Below are positions 12,001-25,600 of a stretch of DNA of 64,000 nucleotides, piece after piece; the first letter of the stretch is position 1; each line of letters starts with the position of its first letter. The translations under genes and the position numbers were made by a program. This DNA comes from Dicaeum eximium (taxonomy: Eukaryota; Chordata; Aves; Passeriformes; Dicaeidae): positions 124,001 through 188,000 of the forward strand of contig VWZP01001410.1 of assembly GCA_013396995.1 (NCBI GenBank). The letters run 5' to 3'. The notes below the pieces were generated by a model, which ran no database searches, was not told the DNA's origin, and was given only the letters and a program-made list of their open reading frames with translations.

Positions 12001-15000
12001 CCAGGGAAGGCAGGAGAGGAGCTGCTAGCTTGGCAAATCCAATTTGGTTTCACTGAATGGATGAGTCGAGTTAACTCTGTAATCTCTGTTTAGCATTGTT
12101 CCAGGAATGCCTCCTTCCCTTCTCGTTTGCTTAGGTGAGTAAGACCCAACAGAGGGTAGTGGAGAGTGTTGTGGAGGCTGTACAGCCCAGGCTTTATTTG
12201 GACAACATTAAATTCTAGCCAAAGACTGAAATAATGAAAGTCATGAACTGTAACTGAGGCTGCAGTCTCTGGGCAGCAATGAGCAGCATGTAGCTGGGGG
12301 AATATCAGCTTTTCTTCTGGGAAATCTCACATTCCTTCTGATGGCCTGAGTCCTGACCCCTCATTTCGGTGGAATCCATGCAGGAAGGGGTTTTCTGCTT
12401 CCTTATAACACTCAAGGGATCCCATTGCTGGTCCAAAATGAAGAAGACAAGAGAGGACTGAAGCATCACAGCTTGGAGGGCTGGGTGGGAAGGCTAGAGA
12501 AACTTGGCCTTGAAGGGAATGTGTGGATAGAAATGTCTGTGGGATGGTAATCTTTGTGTCACACCACATCCATCAGTACCTGAACTGTCATTGCAGTTCT
12601 TTGCACCCTGAACCCACACACACTGCACCACCTGAGCCAGAAAGATGGATCCAGGATCTAGCCCAGCACAGGAATGCGGGATTGGCCAGGCAGAGGAAGG
12701 GAGCAGGATGGGAGGAGGGGCAAGAGAAGGGCATCCTTGTTGGAAGTGGGGGGGTCTACTGCTAATAAGCAGCTTGTACCCATCTGAGGGTGGGTTGGAA
12801 AGAAGAGTCTTTTTCTTTTCTGCAGCAGACAACTTCATCTCTGACTTGATTTCCAAGGAATGGTAGGGGGCTTCACTGACTGTATTATTTCCATTTTGAT
12901 TTCCTTTCAGTTTGCCTTTCATTGCTTCTGCAGCATTTTCCTTTGCTGGGATGCTCACAGACCCCTTGCCAGGCAGGAGCACATCATCCCCACCCTTGGC
13001 AGCCCCAGCTGTGCACAGCAGCTCAGCCAGCACACCCACCTCCCACTGCCCTGGTACAAATCAGGGGCACACCAAGGATCTGGGCTGAGGCTTTCTGCAG
13101 GACCCAAACCACCTGTGAAACACCTGCCCAGGGAAGGATGAAATGCTCATGGCTGGCATTGGCTTCCTCAGTGTCTCCGGTCAGTGCAAAGTGGAGGGAA
13201 GCTTAAGCCACTTGATGAGGAAAATTATTTCCATTTAACTGTGTCTGCATGTATTTGGAATTTTCTTCTGTAAAGGTGAGGAGCAAAGTCATACCACAAA
13301 TCCAAATATTTGGTTTAGTTTTTTGTTCTTTAGTCTATTCATGGGAACCCAAATGTTTCATTTCACATCAATACTTTGAATCTGGCCCAAACAATGAGGC
13401 ATTTGTCAGCTGCCCCTTATTTTTGTTTCCAGATCAGCACAATTCCAATTTGCACTTTTATCCATGTTTTCCCATTTACAGTTGCCTGATTAAGCCTTTC
13501 TACAAAGCTGGGAGTTTGGCCACAAGCTCCTTATTTTGCTCTTTAATTGGCAGTAATTGTCATTTATTAATTTATTATCAATATCAGTTAAATAAAACAG
13601 CATTGCTGGTGTCCTCAGCTGGAGGGTTCCTTGACCTACAGCAGGACCAGGCAATGGTTGTGCAAATGCTTCCAGCTCAAGGGACCTACTGAAGCACATT
13701 CATTGTATTTTTTTTTTTAAAGCTTTTCAAAACACAGGTTTGAGCTCTTTAGCCTTGAACTTTACTGTATAATGCAAAGCTTAAGCCAAAGTGCTTAATC
13801 CAAAGTGTTCATTACTTTTTAAAATACTGCCTATTTCTAACTCTTATTTATTCCTCTGAGGAAATAAGCCAAGACAGGGTGGTTGGTGAGTTTGTGAGCT
13901 GCACACACAGTAGCTATCTTCAGTGTGTTGCTTTAATACTAATGCAAATAGGTCCCCAGTTCAATATGCTCCTCAAATTTACAGTGTTCTCAGAAAGTCC
14001 AACTGGATGAGTAAAAATTGTTCTGAGCTGGTTTTTGTCTCGTTTTTCATCTCATTCAGGCTTTACTGAGTCACTTAAAGCTATTGGAGAGGCTGAACAT
14101 GTTTTAGGCATGCAGCAGGATGGCCACATCCTCTCTGCAGGCTGGGATTTACCTGGTTCCAGTCACCTTGAGCTAAATTTTGCAATTCCACCCTAAGAAC
14201 CCTAAATCCATTGTTGCAATACTTGAGGCGGGGCAGAGCAGCTAAATTGTGAATCTATGGGGTGGTCCCTGTACCTATAGGGTGTTTCAGTAGAGAGTTT
14301 TGTGGGGAGAGCAAAGGCATAGCTGATGCAAACAGAAGAGAATCCATAATCTCTGCTCCTTTTTCCTCCCTTTGCAGGTATGGTGCTGTGTGAAATCAGA
14401 ATCTCTCTCTGCCAGCACTGACTCAGTCTGGGATGACAAGGATGCTCAGATGGATGCACATATATCATCCACATCCTCATGCACAGGTAACAATGAGCTC
14501 TTTTGAGAGCCCTTGAAGCTTGAAGGTCCTTTTTTCTCTCCAAAGTGGACCTGGTTTCACTGGAGTTGTGTGAGATGCTAGATAAATACAGGTAGTTTAA
14601 ACAAGGTGTCACTTCTTGGCTGCTCTTCCTCCTGTGAGAGCATGTGGGAGAACCAGCTATGAGAAGCTCTTCTCAGTGTCCTGAGCTTTACATCTAATCC
14701 CATAAAATCTCAGTGTCCCCATCCCTGCAAAATGGCAGGGTGCTTTCACTTGCAAAATATTTCAAAACATGGGTAGTGTATCCTCTTAAGTTAGTTTTGT
14801 TAAAGATATTTCCTAGTAAGAAACCAGCTGTCATGATCATAATATCAGGGCACCTTGTTGGTTATCAGCCATGGTGGTGGTTTTCAAAGCCAGGTTGCAA
14901 ACCATGTTAGAAACTGATGAACATCTCTTTCCTAAAAACCTGGATTAGTATGCTCCCTGTCTGGGACAGATGGGCTTTGGGTCCTGAGAAGAGACATGCG

Positions 15001-16200
15001 GCCAAAAAGTGACCTTCATGCCATGGAGCACTGCCAGGTGACTTCATCCCACACAGGGAGATCAGGCAGCTCCCATGGGGCACATGAGGCCACCACTGCC
15101 AGGGAGCCATGGTGGGAAACACTGGGAAGAGAGACTGAAAGAGGGGTTCCATGAGGCAGTCCTCCACCTAGGGCATGGCCTGACTTTTGGCAATGAGGCG
15201 AGGACAGATGACAGAGAAACCTGTGGAGTGACTCTGATCTTGCCTGCAAGAGACTTTGGCAGGTGTCCCCTAAAAATTTAGACTTTTCCTTGACCTAATG
15301 AGTTCCTCTCCCATGCTGGAGTTCCCCACATGAGCACAGTCAGGGAGTGCTTGTGGCCTTGTGTTGCATTAAGATCTTGATAATTTTTCTGAGGTCCAAA
15401 GGTGATCCCAGGCTGCTGTGCAGGGATTCCATATACTGAGATGCTCCCATGCTGCTGTTTAAACACATCAGCTTTATAGCGTCTCCTTTTTCTTTGCACA
15501 CTGGAAAAGCTGGACATTGCTGTGTGATCTCTGCTGTGATCTCCCTGAAAGAATTTCCTGAGTAAAACACAACTCAATTCTTCAGGGTATTTTTTTTTTC
15601 CCCTTCAGATCAAATAGGAACCTTCTCAGGACAAATATGAAATACTTTTTAAAAGCCTTTTCTACTCCTTCTGAGCCTCTCTAAAGCAATCATTATATGA
15701 ATGAAATTGAAAATGTATATATTGAATCAAAGGCAACATAGAAAAACTGTCTGTAAGAGTCTCAAAGGAGGTAATAATGATTCTGGGAGCACACATGGAG
15801 ACCAGATCAGTCCCAGGTGCCTGAAATCACTGCAGGTGGATACACAGGTGACATTCAAATCAGATCTGCTCCCAAGCTGGACCATCATGAATATAATGCT
15901 CTATCAGCACAGAGACCTTAAACCCCACAGTTTCTCCATTTGATTAGTATTAGAGGAGGAAGACGATTCAGGTTTCTGTCCGTCTTTGTCCTCTGGCTTT
16001 TCATTCCGGCGAGGGATACCCTCCCGATGGCTGCGAGGAATGAGAAGGCGAGAGAACTCTGCCTGCTGCTGCCCTGCTTTCATAAACTGAGAAGGAGAGC
16101 TACAAGCTTTAGAAAACTCCTTTTTCTCCCCTTAAACTCCACTCCTTCTCTGAAGCCTCACATTTCCCTCCAGCACTTCTGCCTTCGTTCGGGGGCTTTG
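9076..16200. other. Intergenic region between CARMIL1 and SCGN
   Basis: About 7 kb with no supported gene. Open frames on both strands, the longest about 180 codons on the minus strand at 12494-13039, have no family signature or coding-like neighbours. A short GT run is at 10359-10370 and an AT-rich repeat patch at 11537-11625. No CR1 tail is evident. Confidence 0.6.
11537..11625. repeat. Degenerate AT-rich tandem repeat
   Basis: The unit ACATTACA/ATATTACA recurs about nine times with small changes (cacattacag, cacattacaatgttaca and similar). It is a local, imperfect tandem array of about 90 bases. Confidence 0.75.
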
Positions 16201-16204
16201 AAAC

Positions 16205-16640
16205 TTTAAAGGTCGTTTGCAAGCGGCGCACGGCTCTTCCGAAGCGGGGGCTGCGGGGGTCGGGCTGCGCCAGCCCACCTCGGCGGCCGAGCTCCGTCCT
16301 GCCCCCAGCCGTGCCCGAGCACGCCCGAGAGGAGTGCGGGAGCTCGGTGGGACGAGCCCCGGGAAGGGGGAGACTTCCCCCCGCGACCCCCACGGGGCCG
16401 CCCTCGGGGCGGGGCCGCCGCCCTGAAAGCCGGGCCCGGCGGCGGGGCCGGGGCAGTGCCTGAGCCGCGAGTGAGGGCCAGGGCCGGGCCGGCAGCAGCA
16501 CCATGGAGAGCGGCGCCGACGGGCGCCTGGACGCCGCCGCCTTCCTCGGGGCCTGGCGGCGCTTCGACACCGACGGCAAGTGGGGACACGCGTGGGGGGA
16601 GCCGGCTGAGGGCTGCGTGGGTGCCGGGCCCTCTGGGTGC
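16205..16640 (+). promoter_or_regulatory. SCGN: CpG-island promoter of SCGN
   Basis: GC content and CpG density rise sharply here compared with the AT-rich flanks. A GC box (GGGGCGGGGC) lies at 16406-16415 and a second GGCGGGGC at 16441-16448. A TATA-like CTTTAAA is at about 16204-16210, roughly 295 bases before the start codon, but its use is uncertain. The island ends just after exon 1. The transcription start cannot be read from sequence alone. Confidence 0.75.
16503..16575 (+). CDS. SCGN: SCGN exon 1 (start codon, first half of EF1)
   Basis: It encodes MESGADGRLDAAAFLGAWRR and then FDTD, and ends one base into the next codon. The ATG has ACC before it and G after it. The donor is GCAAGT at 16576-16581, not GT. 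The nearby GT at 16580 would leave phase 2 and break the frame with exon 2. Confidence 0.92.
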
Positions 16641-19600
16641 CATGCAGGGGTCTGTCCGTGCAGTGTGGGTGCCTGGGATGCTGCACATGGGGCCGGCATG
16701 TCCAAGCTTTACACCTGCGAAGTCCTGCAGGTGCTTTCGAGCCCCCCTCTTTCTCCTCACCATGAATATAATAGCTGTAAATCCCCCTTTTCACCCCAAA
16801 AGTTTTGCCTTTTCAGCACTTCCCCGTTTAATGTGCCGCTCTCTCTTTTGGTCCCAGTTTGGGGGTTTGTTTTTGTTTCTGAAAAGTTTTCTGTAAGAAA
16901 AACTCCGAAGGCAGCGCCGCAGCTGTGCCCAGCCCTCGCACAGAAGTGAAGAGATGAGATTGAACAGGACATGGGGCTCCCCTGAGTGGGCAGGCAGAGC
17001 CCCCAGCTGAGATCCTGACCCCGAAGCCTTGAGTGACCTGCATGCAACCCATGACACGGTTTGTGGAACTCGGGCAGTACCCCTGACAATTAATATATTT
17101 GCTCTTTATTTAGACAATGGTTACATAGAAGGGAAGGAGCTTGACGATTTTTTCCATCATCTCCTGGAGAAACTGGGGCCAGAAGTAAGTACTGTGCCGC
17201 GTTAGTTGCGTGTCAGGTCTAAGCAAAAATGTTATGCTGAGAGATGGTTTGTGTTTGTTGTTCCCTGATTTCTGACCTCCTTAGCAATCCCGAGGTAAAG
17301 AGCTTTTCTCTTGGCAACAGGGTAGCATTTAAGCATGTGCAACAAGTGCAGTTGGCTGAGCAGTTTGCAGCATGGAGAGAAAGTAATTTACTGTCGCTGA
17401 GTAGAAACAAGTGAAAAAGCGCAGGCACACATGTCTGGCTGAGCAGGAGGGCAATGTTCGTGGTTTATTTGTTCAAGCCTGTGCTGATTAGTTTTGTTAA
17501 TATGATAGGTTTCTTTCCCAGGTCAAATTTTAACAAATATACTGTCATTAATTTTAAATGGTGCTTAGGAAGAAGGCTTATGTCTATATTGCTGCAAATG
17601 GCTAAAAGCCAAATGAGAGTCAATTCTGTTGCTTCTAAGATCCAGACCTGGCTCTGCAATGTCTATGGGCTTCTCCCCTGGTTTCCTTTCCTGGTTTTGG
17701 CAGCATTTCCCTTCTCTCATTGTCTGCATCTCTGTACAAACAGAACTTGTGCTAAAATTTTCAGGGGCTGCTTTCCTTGGCTTCAGGTCATACCTTGCCT
17801 ATGAGTGTCACCATCAGTAAAGGAGAAATCCTGCCACTCAGAAGTTTACACAGGATATAGTAATATTTTTACCACACACAGTCTGCCCAGATAGGAAAAC
17901 AAGGAAACATCTTCCAAATGGAAGGAGAGGGTGTGCCAAAAACCAGAGATGAAACAATTCCTTTAAGCAAAAAGTAATTAACAAAAAGACAGAAAAGATA
18001 GCTGATAAAATGCGTAAATTCATGAGTATCAAGTGTAAAATCAGAATTTTACTTACAAGCCAATTAGTATTCGTGGATCTTTAGGGCTATAATTAAAAAA
18101 AATAGAAGCTGTGAGTAATTTTGTCAAGCATTTTTTATTTAATTTGTGAGTAGATTTGGATTGAAATATTGGCAGTTTCTGCAGAAATGTATTTCAGAGC
18201 ATGAATGGTTAGATGAACAGATAGGCACATAAACAGGCTTCAAACAAATCAAAGAAGATTCACCAGTAAGAATATTTAGGGACACAGAAAAGCTGATTTA
18301 AAGAGAAATCAGAAAGTTTGTGATTGTTTACCCAGGAGCAAAAGATGAAATTGGGACCTGCTAGTCTTGGGGCATTGAAACAGCAGCACAAAGCATGCTC
18401 AAACAAACCCAGTGACAGCAAACATGAAATGTTGAAGGAGACACTTAAAATGAAGCTGCAGTGGGAACTCCAAGTGGGGCTCTCTGGAGTGAGCTGTTGG
18501 TGATAAAATCCAGGGTTAACCAGAGATCTCATGCTGAAGGCAGCTTCCCAAGGATGTGAGCCAAGAGACACTCCCAAGCCCCACTGTAGCTCACAGCTGC
18601 CCTTGTGCATCCCTCACATGAGGTCCTGGGACAGCGTCTCACCAGCTGAGTAGCAAACCCGGTGTGTTACAGCAGTTTTTGTGGTCTTGCTGCTATCAAT
18701 GTGAACTCTGTTACATTGTGTCATTATCAGCACACAGAGCTTGCAGAACGAGGGTGTCCTAGCAATGAACTTCCTGCTTTAAGAAATCAATTATAGTTTT
18801 TATTGCTTGTTAGAAGTCCCTGCTTGGATGACTCCAGCTTAACTCAGCACCCTGATCCGGTTTGCATCTCCTTTGCTTCTGCTATCTAAGTTTTGCCATT
18901 AAAAGAAATAGTTTAATGCAAATTGAATGGAGAAAGAACCAACTCCCTCTCCTCCTGTTGAATAGAAGAAATAGGTTAATTCTGGAGGACAGTGCTCACT
19001 AACTTTCAGGATACTCAGACAGGCTCTCAAATGCTTTTGGTTTTTTTCCCCTCTAATCTTCTTGCCTGTTTTTGGCAGTATTTCCATTCTGGTAATATTA
19101 GTGATAAAATTACATGGCAGGCTGCAGGCAGAGCAGGCTGTCTTTGTGGCAGAAAACCCAAGGGGAGCTTTGCCCTGGGAGGCTGAGAGCAGTCCTCTGC
19201 CCACTCCCCTGGGTATAGGGGTCACTTGAGCACCAAGTTAAACAAAGGTCTTAACTACCTCTGTACAATGAGTTTGTCTAACAACATTGAGCCATTTTTC
19301 TCTTTTCCACATGGTTTGTATTGTACAGGCTTGTGATTATGGCAGGAGGGGTAAAGGGTCCCCTCTGCACTGGTTTTACCATCCTACAGCAAGTGTCCTC
19401 TGTGATAAAAGCAGTGAGCTGTGACTGAGCATCTCTCTGCTGTACCACTCATCTTGACCTTTACTCCTTTGGGTTCTTAACATCTTTGTTTCCTTGCTCA
19501 GTAAAAGGGGTAGACAGCAATATGCTGGCACAACTTACACATGTGTCACAAGGATTAATTAGTGACTGTATCTGAGTGCTACAAAAGTGATAAATAATGT

Positions 19601-22600
19601 TATCAGCACTGGGAGTTGTCTCTGCTTGAATAGAGAATGGCTTCATAATTATATTTTTTCAGCCTGCATTCTCTAACCTGTTATTTTTCTTAATGACCAC
19701 TGTGGTCCTTCAGCTCTGTTTTTCTTCCCAGTTACTCTGCAGCATCCCCAGCTGACACTAAATGCCAGGGGATGGGAGCAGCTGGGAAAACAATGCAAAC
19801 ATGAGCCTGTTGGGAAGATGAGAGACACAGCTCTTCCTGAAAACTCTGAGCAAGGAAAGAAACTTGAAATAGCAACCAGTGATGGAGGCCAATTCATTGT
19901 CTTTTATTAAACCATCAACAATTGTGGGGGGAAAGGGAAAATTTTGCAACAAAGGTAGACCTGCAGTAAACCAGCCAAATCCTAGATGCTGCTTCCTGTC
20001 GCTTCTCTTCCAGCAATGGATGATTGCTGGAGGCATTTGGACAATACACTTAACAACACACTTTAACTTTTGTTCAGCCCCAAAGTGGTCAGACAATTGG
20101 ACTAGATGGTTGCTGTAGGTCCCTTCCAACTGGAATNNNNNNNNNNNNNNNNNNNNNNNNNNNNNNNNNNNNNNNNNNNNNNNNNNNNNNNNNNNNNNNN
20201 NNNNNNNNNNNNNNNNNNNNNNNNNNNNNNNNNNNNNNNNNNNNNNNNNNNNNNNNNNNNNNNNNNNNNNNNNNNNNNNNNNNNNNNNNNNNNNNNNNNN
20301 NNNNNNNNNNNNNNNNNNNNNNNNNNNNNNNNNNNNNNNNNNNNNNNNNNNNNNNNNNNNNNNNNNNNNNNNNNNNNNNNNNNNNNNNNNNNNNNNNNNN
20401 NNNNNNNNNNNNNNNNNNNNNNNNNNNNNNNNNNNNNNNNNNNTCTGTTCTGTTCCGTCCCGTCCCGTCCCGTCCCGTCCCGTCCCGTCCCGTCCCAGTC
20501 CCAAGAAAATCCCTTCAGTTTCCAGGTGTGTGTAATTCACCCTCATGCCAGCATTACATTTTCAAGCTGCTGGCATTGTCCACCTATTTCTTTTATCACT
20601 GCTGTGACTTCTCTCTAACCATTTGAGCCTTCAGCTTCCAATCTGCTACTGCATGGCTGCCGTGAGCTGCCTAGGCTTTCTTATGCTCTTTCATAAACCT
20701 CTTTCTTCTACATTATGGCACCTCTCCCCATGCATTTTCTAAAAGTTTTTATACTGAGGTGAAAGCCCAGTGGAAAGGACAGTTTCTTTCAGCATCAAAG
20801 TAATTTTATTAGAACAGGAACTGTAGCTCCTGCATTTCTGTCTTACATTCCTGTATATCTTTCTTTCTATATTGAGATCACTAAGGATCTTCCTTGCTTG
20901 CTCTTTTCTATGGTTTTAATGAAGCTCTATATATATTCTCATAATAATTAGGTAAGAGTTTTATAGAGGAATGACTATAAATTTTGGGGTTGGATTACTG
21001 AAAGTTTCCATAAAACCAATGAGGTCTGGGCAGATATGGAGAGAAATGCACATTGCCATTGGGCTTTCTCAGAAAGGTATTTCACTTTGCTTAAATTATA
21101 CTCAAATTAGATAGAAAACTTTCAGATAAAGGATGGTTGCCTTCACCTAACTGTAAGTGTGAAGTATTAATATGATCAGACAAGACAGGTATTAGCCTTG
21201 TTTAAATCCCTCCTGCCTGAAAACCACATGGATATTTATGACTGGAAGGGACTGAAGTTAATCCTCTGGAGGTCACTCTGGGCAGCCATTAAGGATTTGT
21301 CTTTGCTTTTTACTTCCAAAGAATAGAAGCACCCTCCAGCTACTCTTGCGCTTCATCCTTGCCTTGCACACTGCATTGGCTGTCTAAATAATGTGCATAA
21401 TTTAGCATGGTCAGGAATGCAACAGCTAGTCAAACAAAGTTTAATGGCCAAAATACCAGCCAGCCTCAAAGCCATCCAAGGCAGACTTCCCCTGTGCTTT
21501 ACCACCCCAAGAGACCTAAGGTCAGTGGTGACCACCAGGTGGTGAACAGCAAGAAGATTCCCAGCAGAGAGCAATCAGCTTTCATCCACACCCAGAATAT
21601 TTCAGAATTCTAAACCCCAGGCAATCTTGGCTCTTTAAATATTAGGAAGGAATTCTTTCCTATCAGGGTGGAGAGGCCCTGGAACAGGTCGCCCAAAGAA
21701 TCTGTGGATGCCCCATCCTTGGAAGTGTTCAGGTTGGATGGGGCTTTGAGCAGCCTGGTCTAGGGGAAGATGTTGGAACTGGATGATCTTTGAGGTTCCT
21801 TTCAACCCAAACCATTCTGTCATTCTGATGATTGCCAAATAGAGTTACTTCTTTAGGTTGGCTTTCCTCAGCCTTGATTACCCTGGCCAGCTCCTAATTC
21901 TGTTCCTCCACATAAAAGCATGGAAGTGCCTCAAGGTATTCCTTAATGCAAACTCAACATACCCATGGCAAAAAGGACACAATATGTTTTCATCACCCAA
22001 ATGCACGTCAAACAACTTTCAGCCTAGCAGAGAGGACAGAACAGAGAACCTGTCCAAAACCTAACCACAAAACCATGATGGCACAAGGAAGACTGCAGTA
22101 GCCTTTGTTGGATGCTGGTGTCTACTACAGGAAAAAAGCTTTCCCACATTTGTGCTGATGAGGGTTAAAAAAGGAACTAAAAACCTGATGCGGGATGACA
22201 GGGTAAGTGCTCATCTATTGTCACATGCAGGAGTACAGTAAATCCTAACCAAAAATCCTAGCCAATGTACAGGGCCAAATTCTCAAGTGATAGCACTAAA
22301 GTTAAGTGAGCAAGATTGGCCCAACAGAGAAATTTGCCCTGGACAAGTAGGGTGATATCCCACAATTATGCAGGCAATCCAACCTACAAGTGCATGGGGG
22401 TAACAAAGTCATTCATGAGAATAATGAGTTTTTACAATGAAGAAATGTTTGGCCCAAAAATGAAAGGTTCTTCTTCTAAAGTCAAAGTGTACATTGCTGA
22501 TGTCTCTCATCTGGTCCTTGCTGGCCTCATATCTGTACTGTGTAGCTTTTGGCACAATAATAGTCGTTGATTTTGTTTTCCAACTTTCCTTCTTGGCAGA

Positions 22601-25600
22601 CACAATTTATTTTCACAGATCTTGTAGGAGCTCTGTATGTGTGGGACCCTTGGCCTTTCTATCATATTTGGCTGAAACACTAGAAGATGTGTTCAAGCCA
22701 GCATTTTCAGAAAATTCTCTAGGTTTTTTTCAAGAAACAGGGTATAATAGTCCCTTAAATGTAAGTTCATCTTTTTTGATACCCTAATCAATATAGCAGC
22801 TTGCTTCTAACATCATGTCAAGAAGGAAAAATAAATCAGTTTATTACAGGATTTTCTTGACCAGCAGGAATTAAATGAGACATCACATTTCATCAAGTTG
22901 GAAAGGCTACACAGTGCTCCATACATTCACTTTTTGGCCCCCAAACCAAGTGACTCAGTTGTGTTTTCATCAGGGCAAAATTCTGCCAAGCACGTGAATT
23001 CCTTAAGGAACAGAAATTTAATTAGTCAGCATGAGGCAAAGAGTGCAACAATATAAAAGGAATGGATTAACAAAGAAGACTGATTACAGTCAGGTTTCCA
23101 AATCCAATTCAAATCATAACCAGCCATGACAAAGAGATTAAATGCTGTAGAAATTTAGAAAATATGTAATCATGCCCTTTCTGTGATTACAAACACTATT
23201 AAAAACCAGATTACCTTTGTGATGCTACAAATACTTCTAAAGGTTTTTCACAAAAGGGAAGACAGAGACTGGACATGGAAAGGAGAAAGCAGGAAGCAGA
23301 AAATTCATTTATGTTATGGCAACTTGAAGCACAGAAGCTTTTCTCTGTAAAACACTGTGGAAGAACATCCATAGTAATAAATTTACTTGTTAACCCTGAA
23401 AAATATGTGAACAAAGTCACAGCAATATTTTAAACTGTGTTCTTTTATGAAAATAAAATGATCCGGCCTTCTCCTCATGGTAAGTAGTAAAGATTTCATT
23501 CCTGGCTGCAGTGAGAACATGCAGCAGCCCTTGGAAACCACACATCATCCACAAACTCAGGGAGGTGCATGCAGCAGGGAAAACAAGGAATTATGAGAAG
23601 GGCTTCTCTGTACAGAGTGATTGGAAAGGATGCAACAGCATTCACTTAAACCCCCACAGAAGGGAAAGCACTGCAAAGCTTTGAAACTGCTTAAGGATCT
23701 TTTGCTTGAGGCAGGCAACAAAATCAAGACAGCATTTTCTGATAAAGAAAGACATGCTCAGCTGCAGACGTTTACTTGCTGCAAAGCCACTTCCTCCTGT
23801 TCCATCTTATGAGACAAAAGGCTCATTTTTGTATGCTGCTATTTGTTACATCATTATTTAACTCAGCAAGCAGCCCCACACAGCCACTCACTCACTCGCT
23901 CGCTCACTCACTCACTCACTCACTCACTCACTCACTCCGCAGTGAAATGGAAGAGGGAATCAGAATAACAGAAAAGCAAAGTGAGAAAACTCATGGGTTG
24001 AGAAAAAAATGTTTTAATAAGTAAAGCAAAACCCAAGGCAAGGCAAAACAAAAAACTTATTCACCACTTCCCATGGGCAGGCAGCTATACAACCATGTCC
24101 AAGAAAGCAAAGTTCCATCATGCTGACTTTGGAAGACAAACACCACACTCCAAATATCTTCTTTTTCTCCTTCTTCTCCCAGCTTTATATGCTGAGCACC
24201 ACACCATATGGTATGGTATATCTTTTGGGTCAGTTGGGGTCAGCTGTCCTGGCTGTGTCCCCTCCCAACTTCTTGTGCAGCCCCAGCCTCCTTGCTGGTG
24301 GGGTGAGGTGAGTCTTCAGATCATGTCCTTGCCTGGACAAGGGGAACAGATAATGTAGATTGTGGGGGTTTTCCAGCCTTTTAAATGTTTTGGAATAGAA
24401 AGAAAAATAGAGCAAGCTACTTGTTTGCACCACCAGTAGGTCAATCTTGAAAACCAGGTCTCCCAACCTTAGTTTCTGTTTGGAGTGTCTAATTTGATCT
24501 GTTGGGGGGTTTTTCAGTCTTCTGAGATTTTTTTTTTTTTTGTAAAGGGAAAGGCCAGTTTGTGTTTTATTATTTTATTCTTTGTGAGTAAAGGCTGGAT
24601 TTTGGTAGAACTATTACCAGTTGTGTTGCATAAGTAGAATATTTATGAAGAGAGAAAGATTGCCCAGATTGAAAAATCCACTGTAATGTAACCCCTCGGA
24701 CTAAAAGCTTTCAGAGCTGTGTAGGTATTGTAAGTATTCCAGGTATTTATTTGATGTATCCCACAGTTTAAATCAGTTTATAAAAAGAAGGAGGCTGTTT
24801 TTACATTTTTACACAGGTAATAGTGTCCCTGCCACTACAGGGAGTGGCAGAAAGCTCAGTGAAGCAGTGGTTAATTGAGCAATAAGTGTTTTAACAAATT
24901 ATTAGTTTGAAATGCACAGCACACTTTTCAAATATCAGCTATGATTATCATTTTGGAAATAACTCATCCTACTGGGCTCGGAGGAGGATCATTTCAGAGT
25001 ACTTTGCAAGTCTATTGAAGTTGGCAACTGATAGGCTCGTCTAACTCCTGGGAGGTGTCTCAAAGTGTCAAGGTGCTGTCAGAAGGCAATTTAGATAGCA
25101 TGAGAGTGAGTTATAATGCCAAGGGGAAAGAGAACCAAAATGCGTGTTCAGGGATGTGCTGTGCCCTCAATACCCAAGCTCACAGGACTTTCTGGGCACT
25201 ACCATGGGAATCCTGCAACCATGCCCTAGGACCCACTTAGCTTCTCCTCCTGGGGCCTGCCACCTTGGGTGCATCCCAGTGGGATCACTGCTTGGTGTTT
25301 GATCCCCAAACTGGGATCTGCCACCCTTGGTGTTAAACAGCAAGGATGTACCCCAAGGGCTGCACTGCCTGGAGCTGTGCACTGGGTAAATTTGGGAAAG
25401 TCACTGATGGTCTTGTGTCACAATAATAAAAAAGAGTGTCTACAACCTAATGGAGCTTCAATAGCAGCTGGAAAGAATGAGAAACTGGGTTAGAAGACCC
25501 AGGAAGGAATAGCTCTAGTCCCACATCCACCTGGTTGTAGAGATGATAAAAGCTTTGAAGGACTTTTATTCAGGGATTGGGAAGAAGTTAATTTATTATC

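Noticed and set aside
12494..13039. 181-codon minus-strand open frame in the intergenic region
   Set aside because: No family motif, no flanking splice structure, and overlapping frames on the other strand of similar quality.
16580..16581. GT donor inside gcaagtgg as the end of SCGN exon 1
   Set aside because: It would leave phase 2, while exon 2 enters in phase 1; the EF1 loop and all downstream frame would be lost.
16109..16794. Three overlapping minus-strand open frames of 185-220 codons over the SCGN promoter
   Set aside because: They lie on the GC-rich CpG island, where stop codons are rare by composition, and they have Arg/Pro/Ala-rich low-complexity content without domains.
19758..20618. 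Open frames of 262 and 170 codons crossing the assembly gap
   Set aside because: Their length comes from the N run and the repeat that encodes a GRDGT pattern. They are artefacts.
21237..21290. Sequence gactggaagggactgaag and on as an old CR1 tail
   Set aside because: Only a few words match the CR1 3' end and the order is unclear; too degenerate to call.
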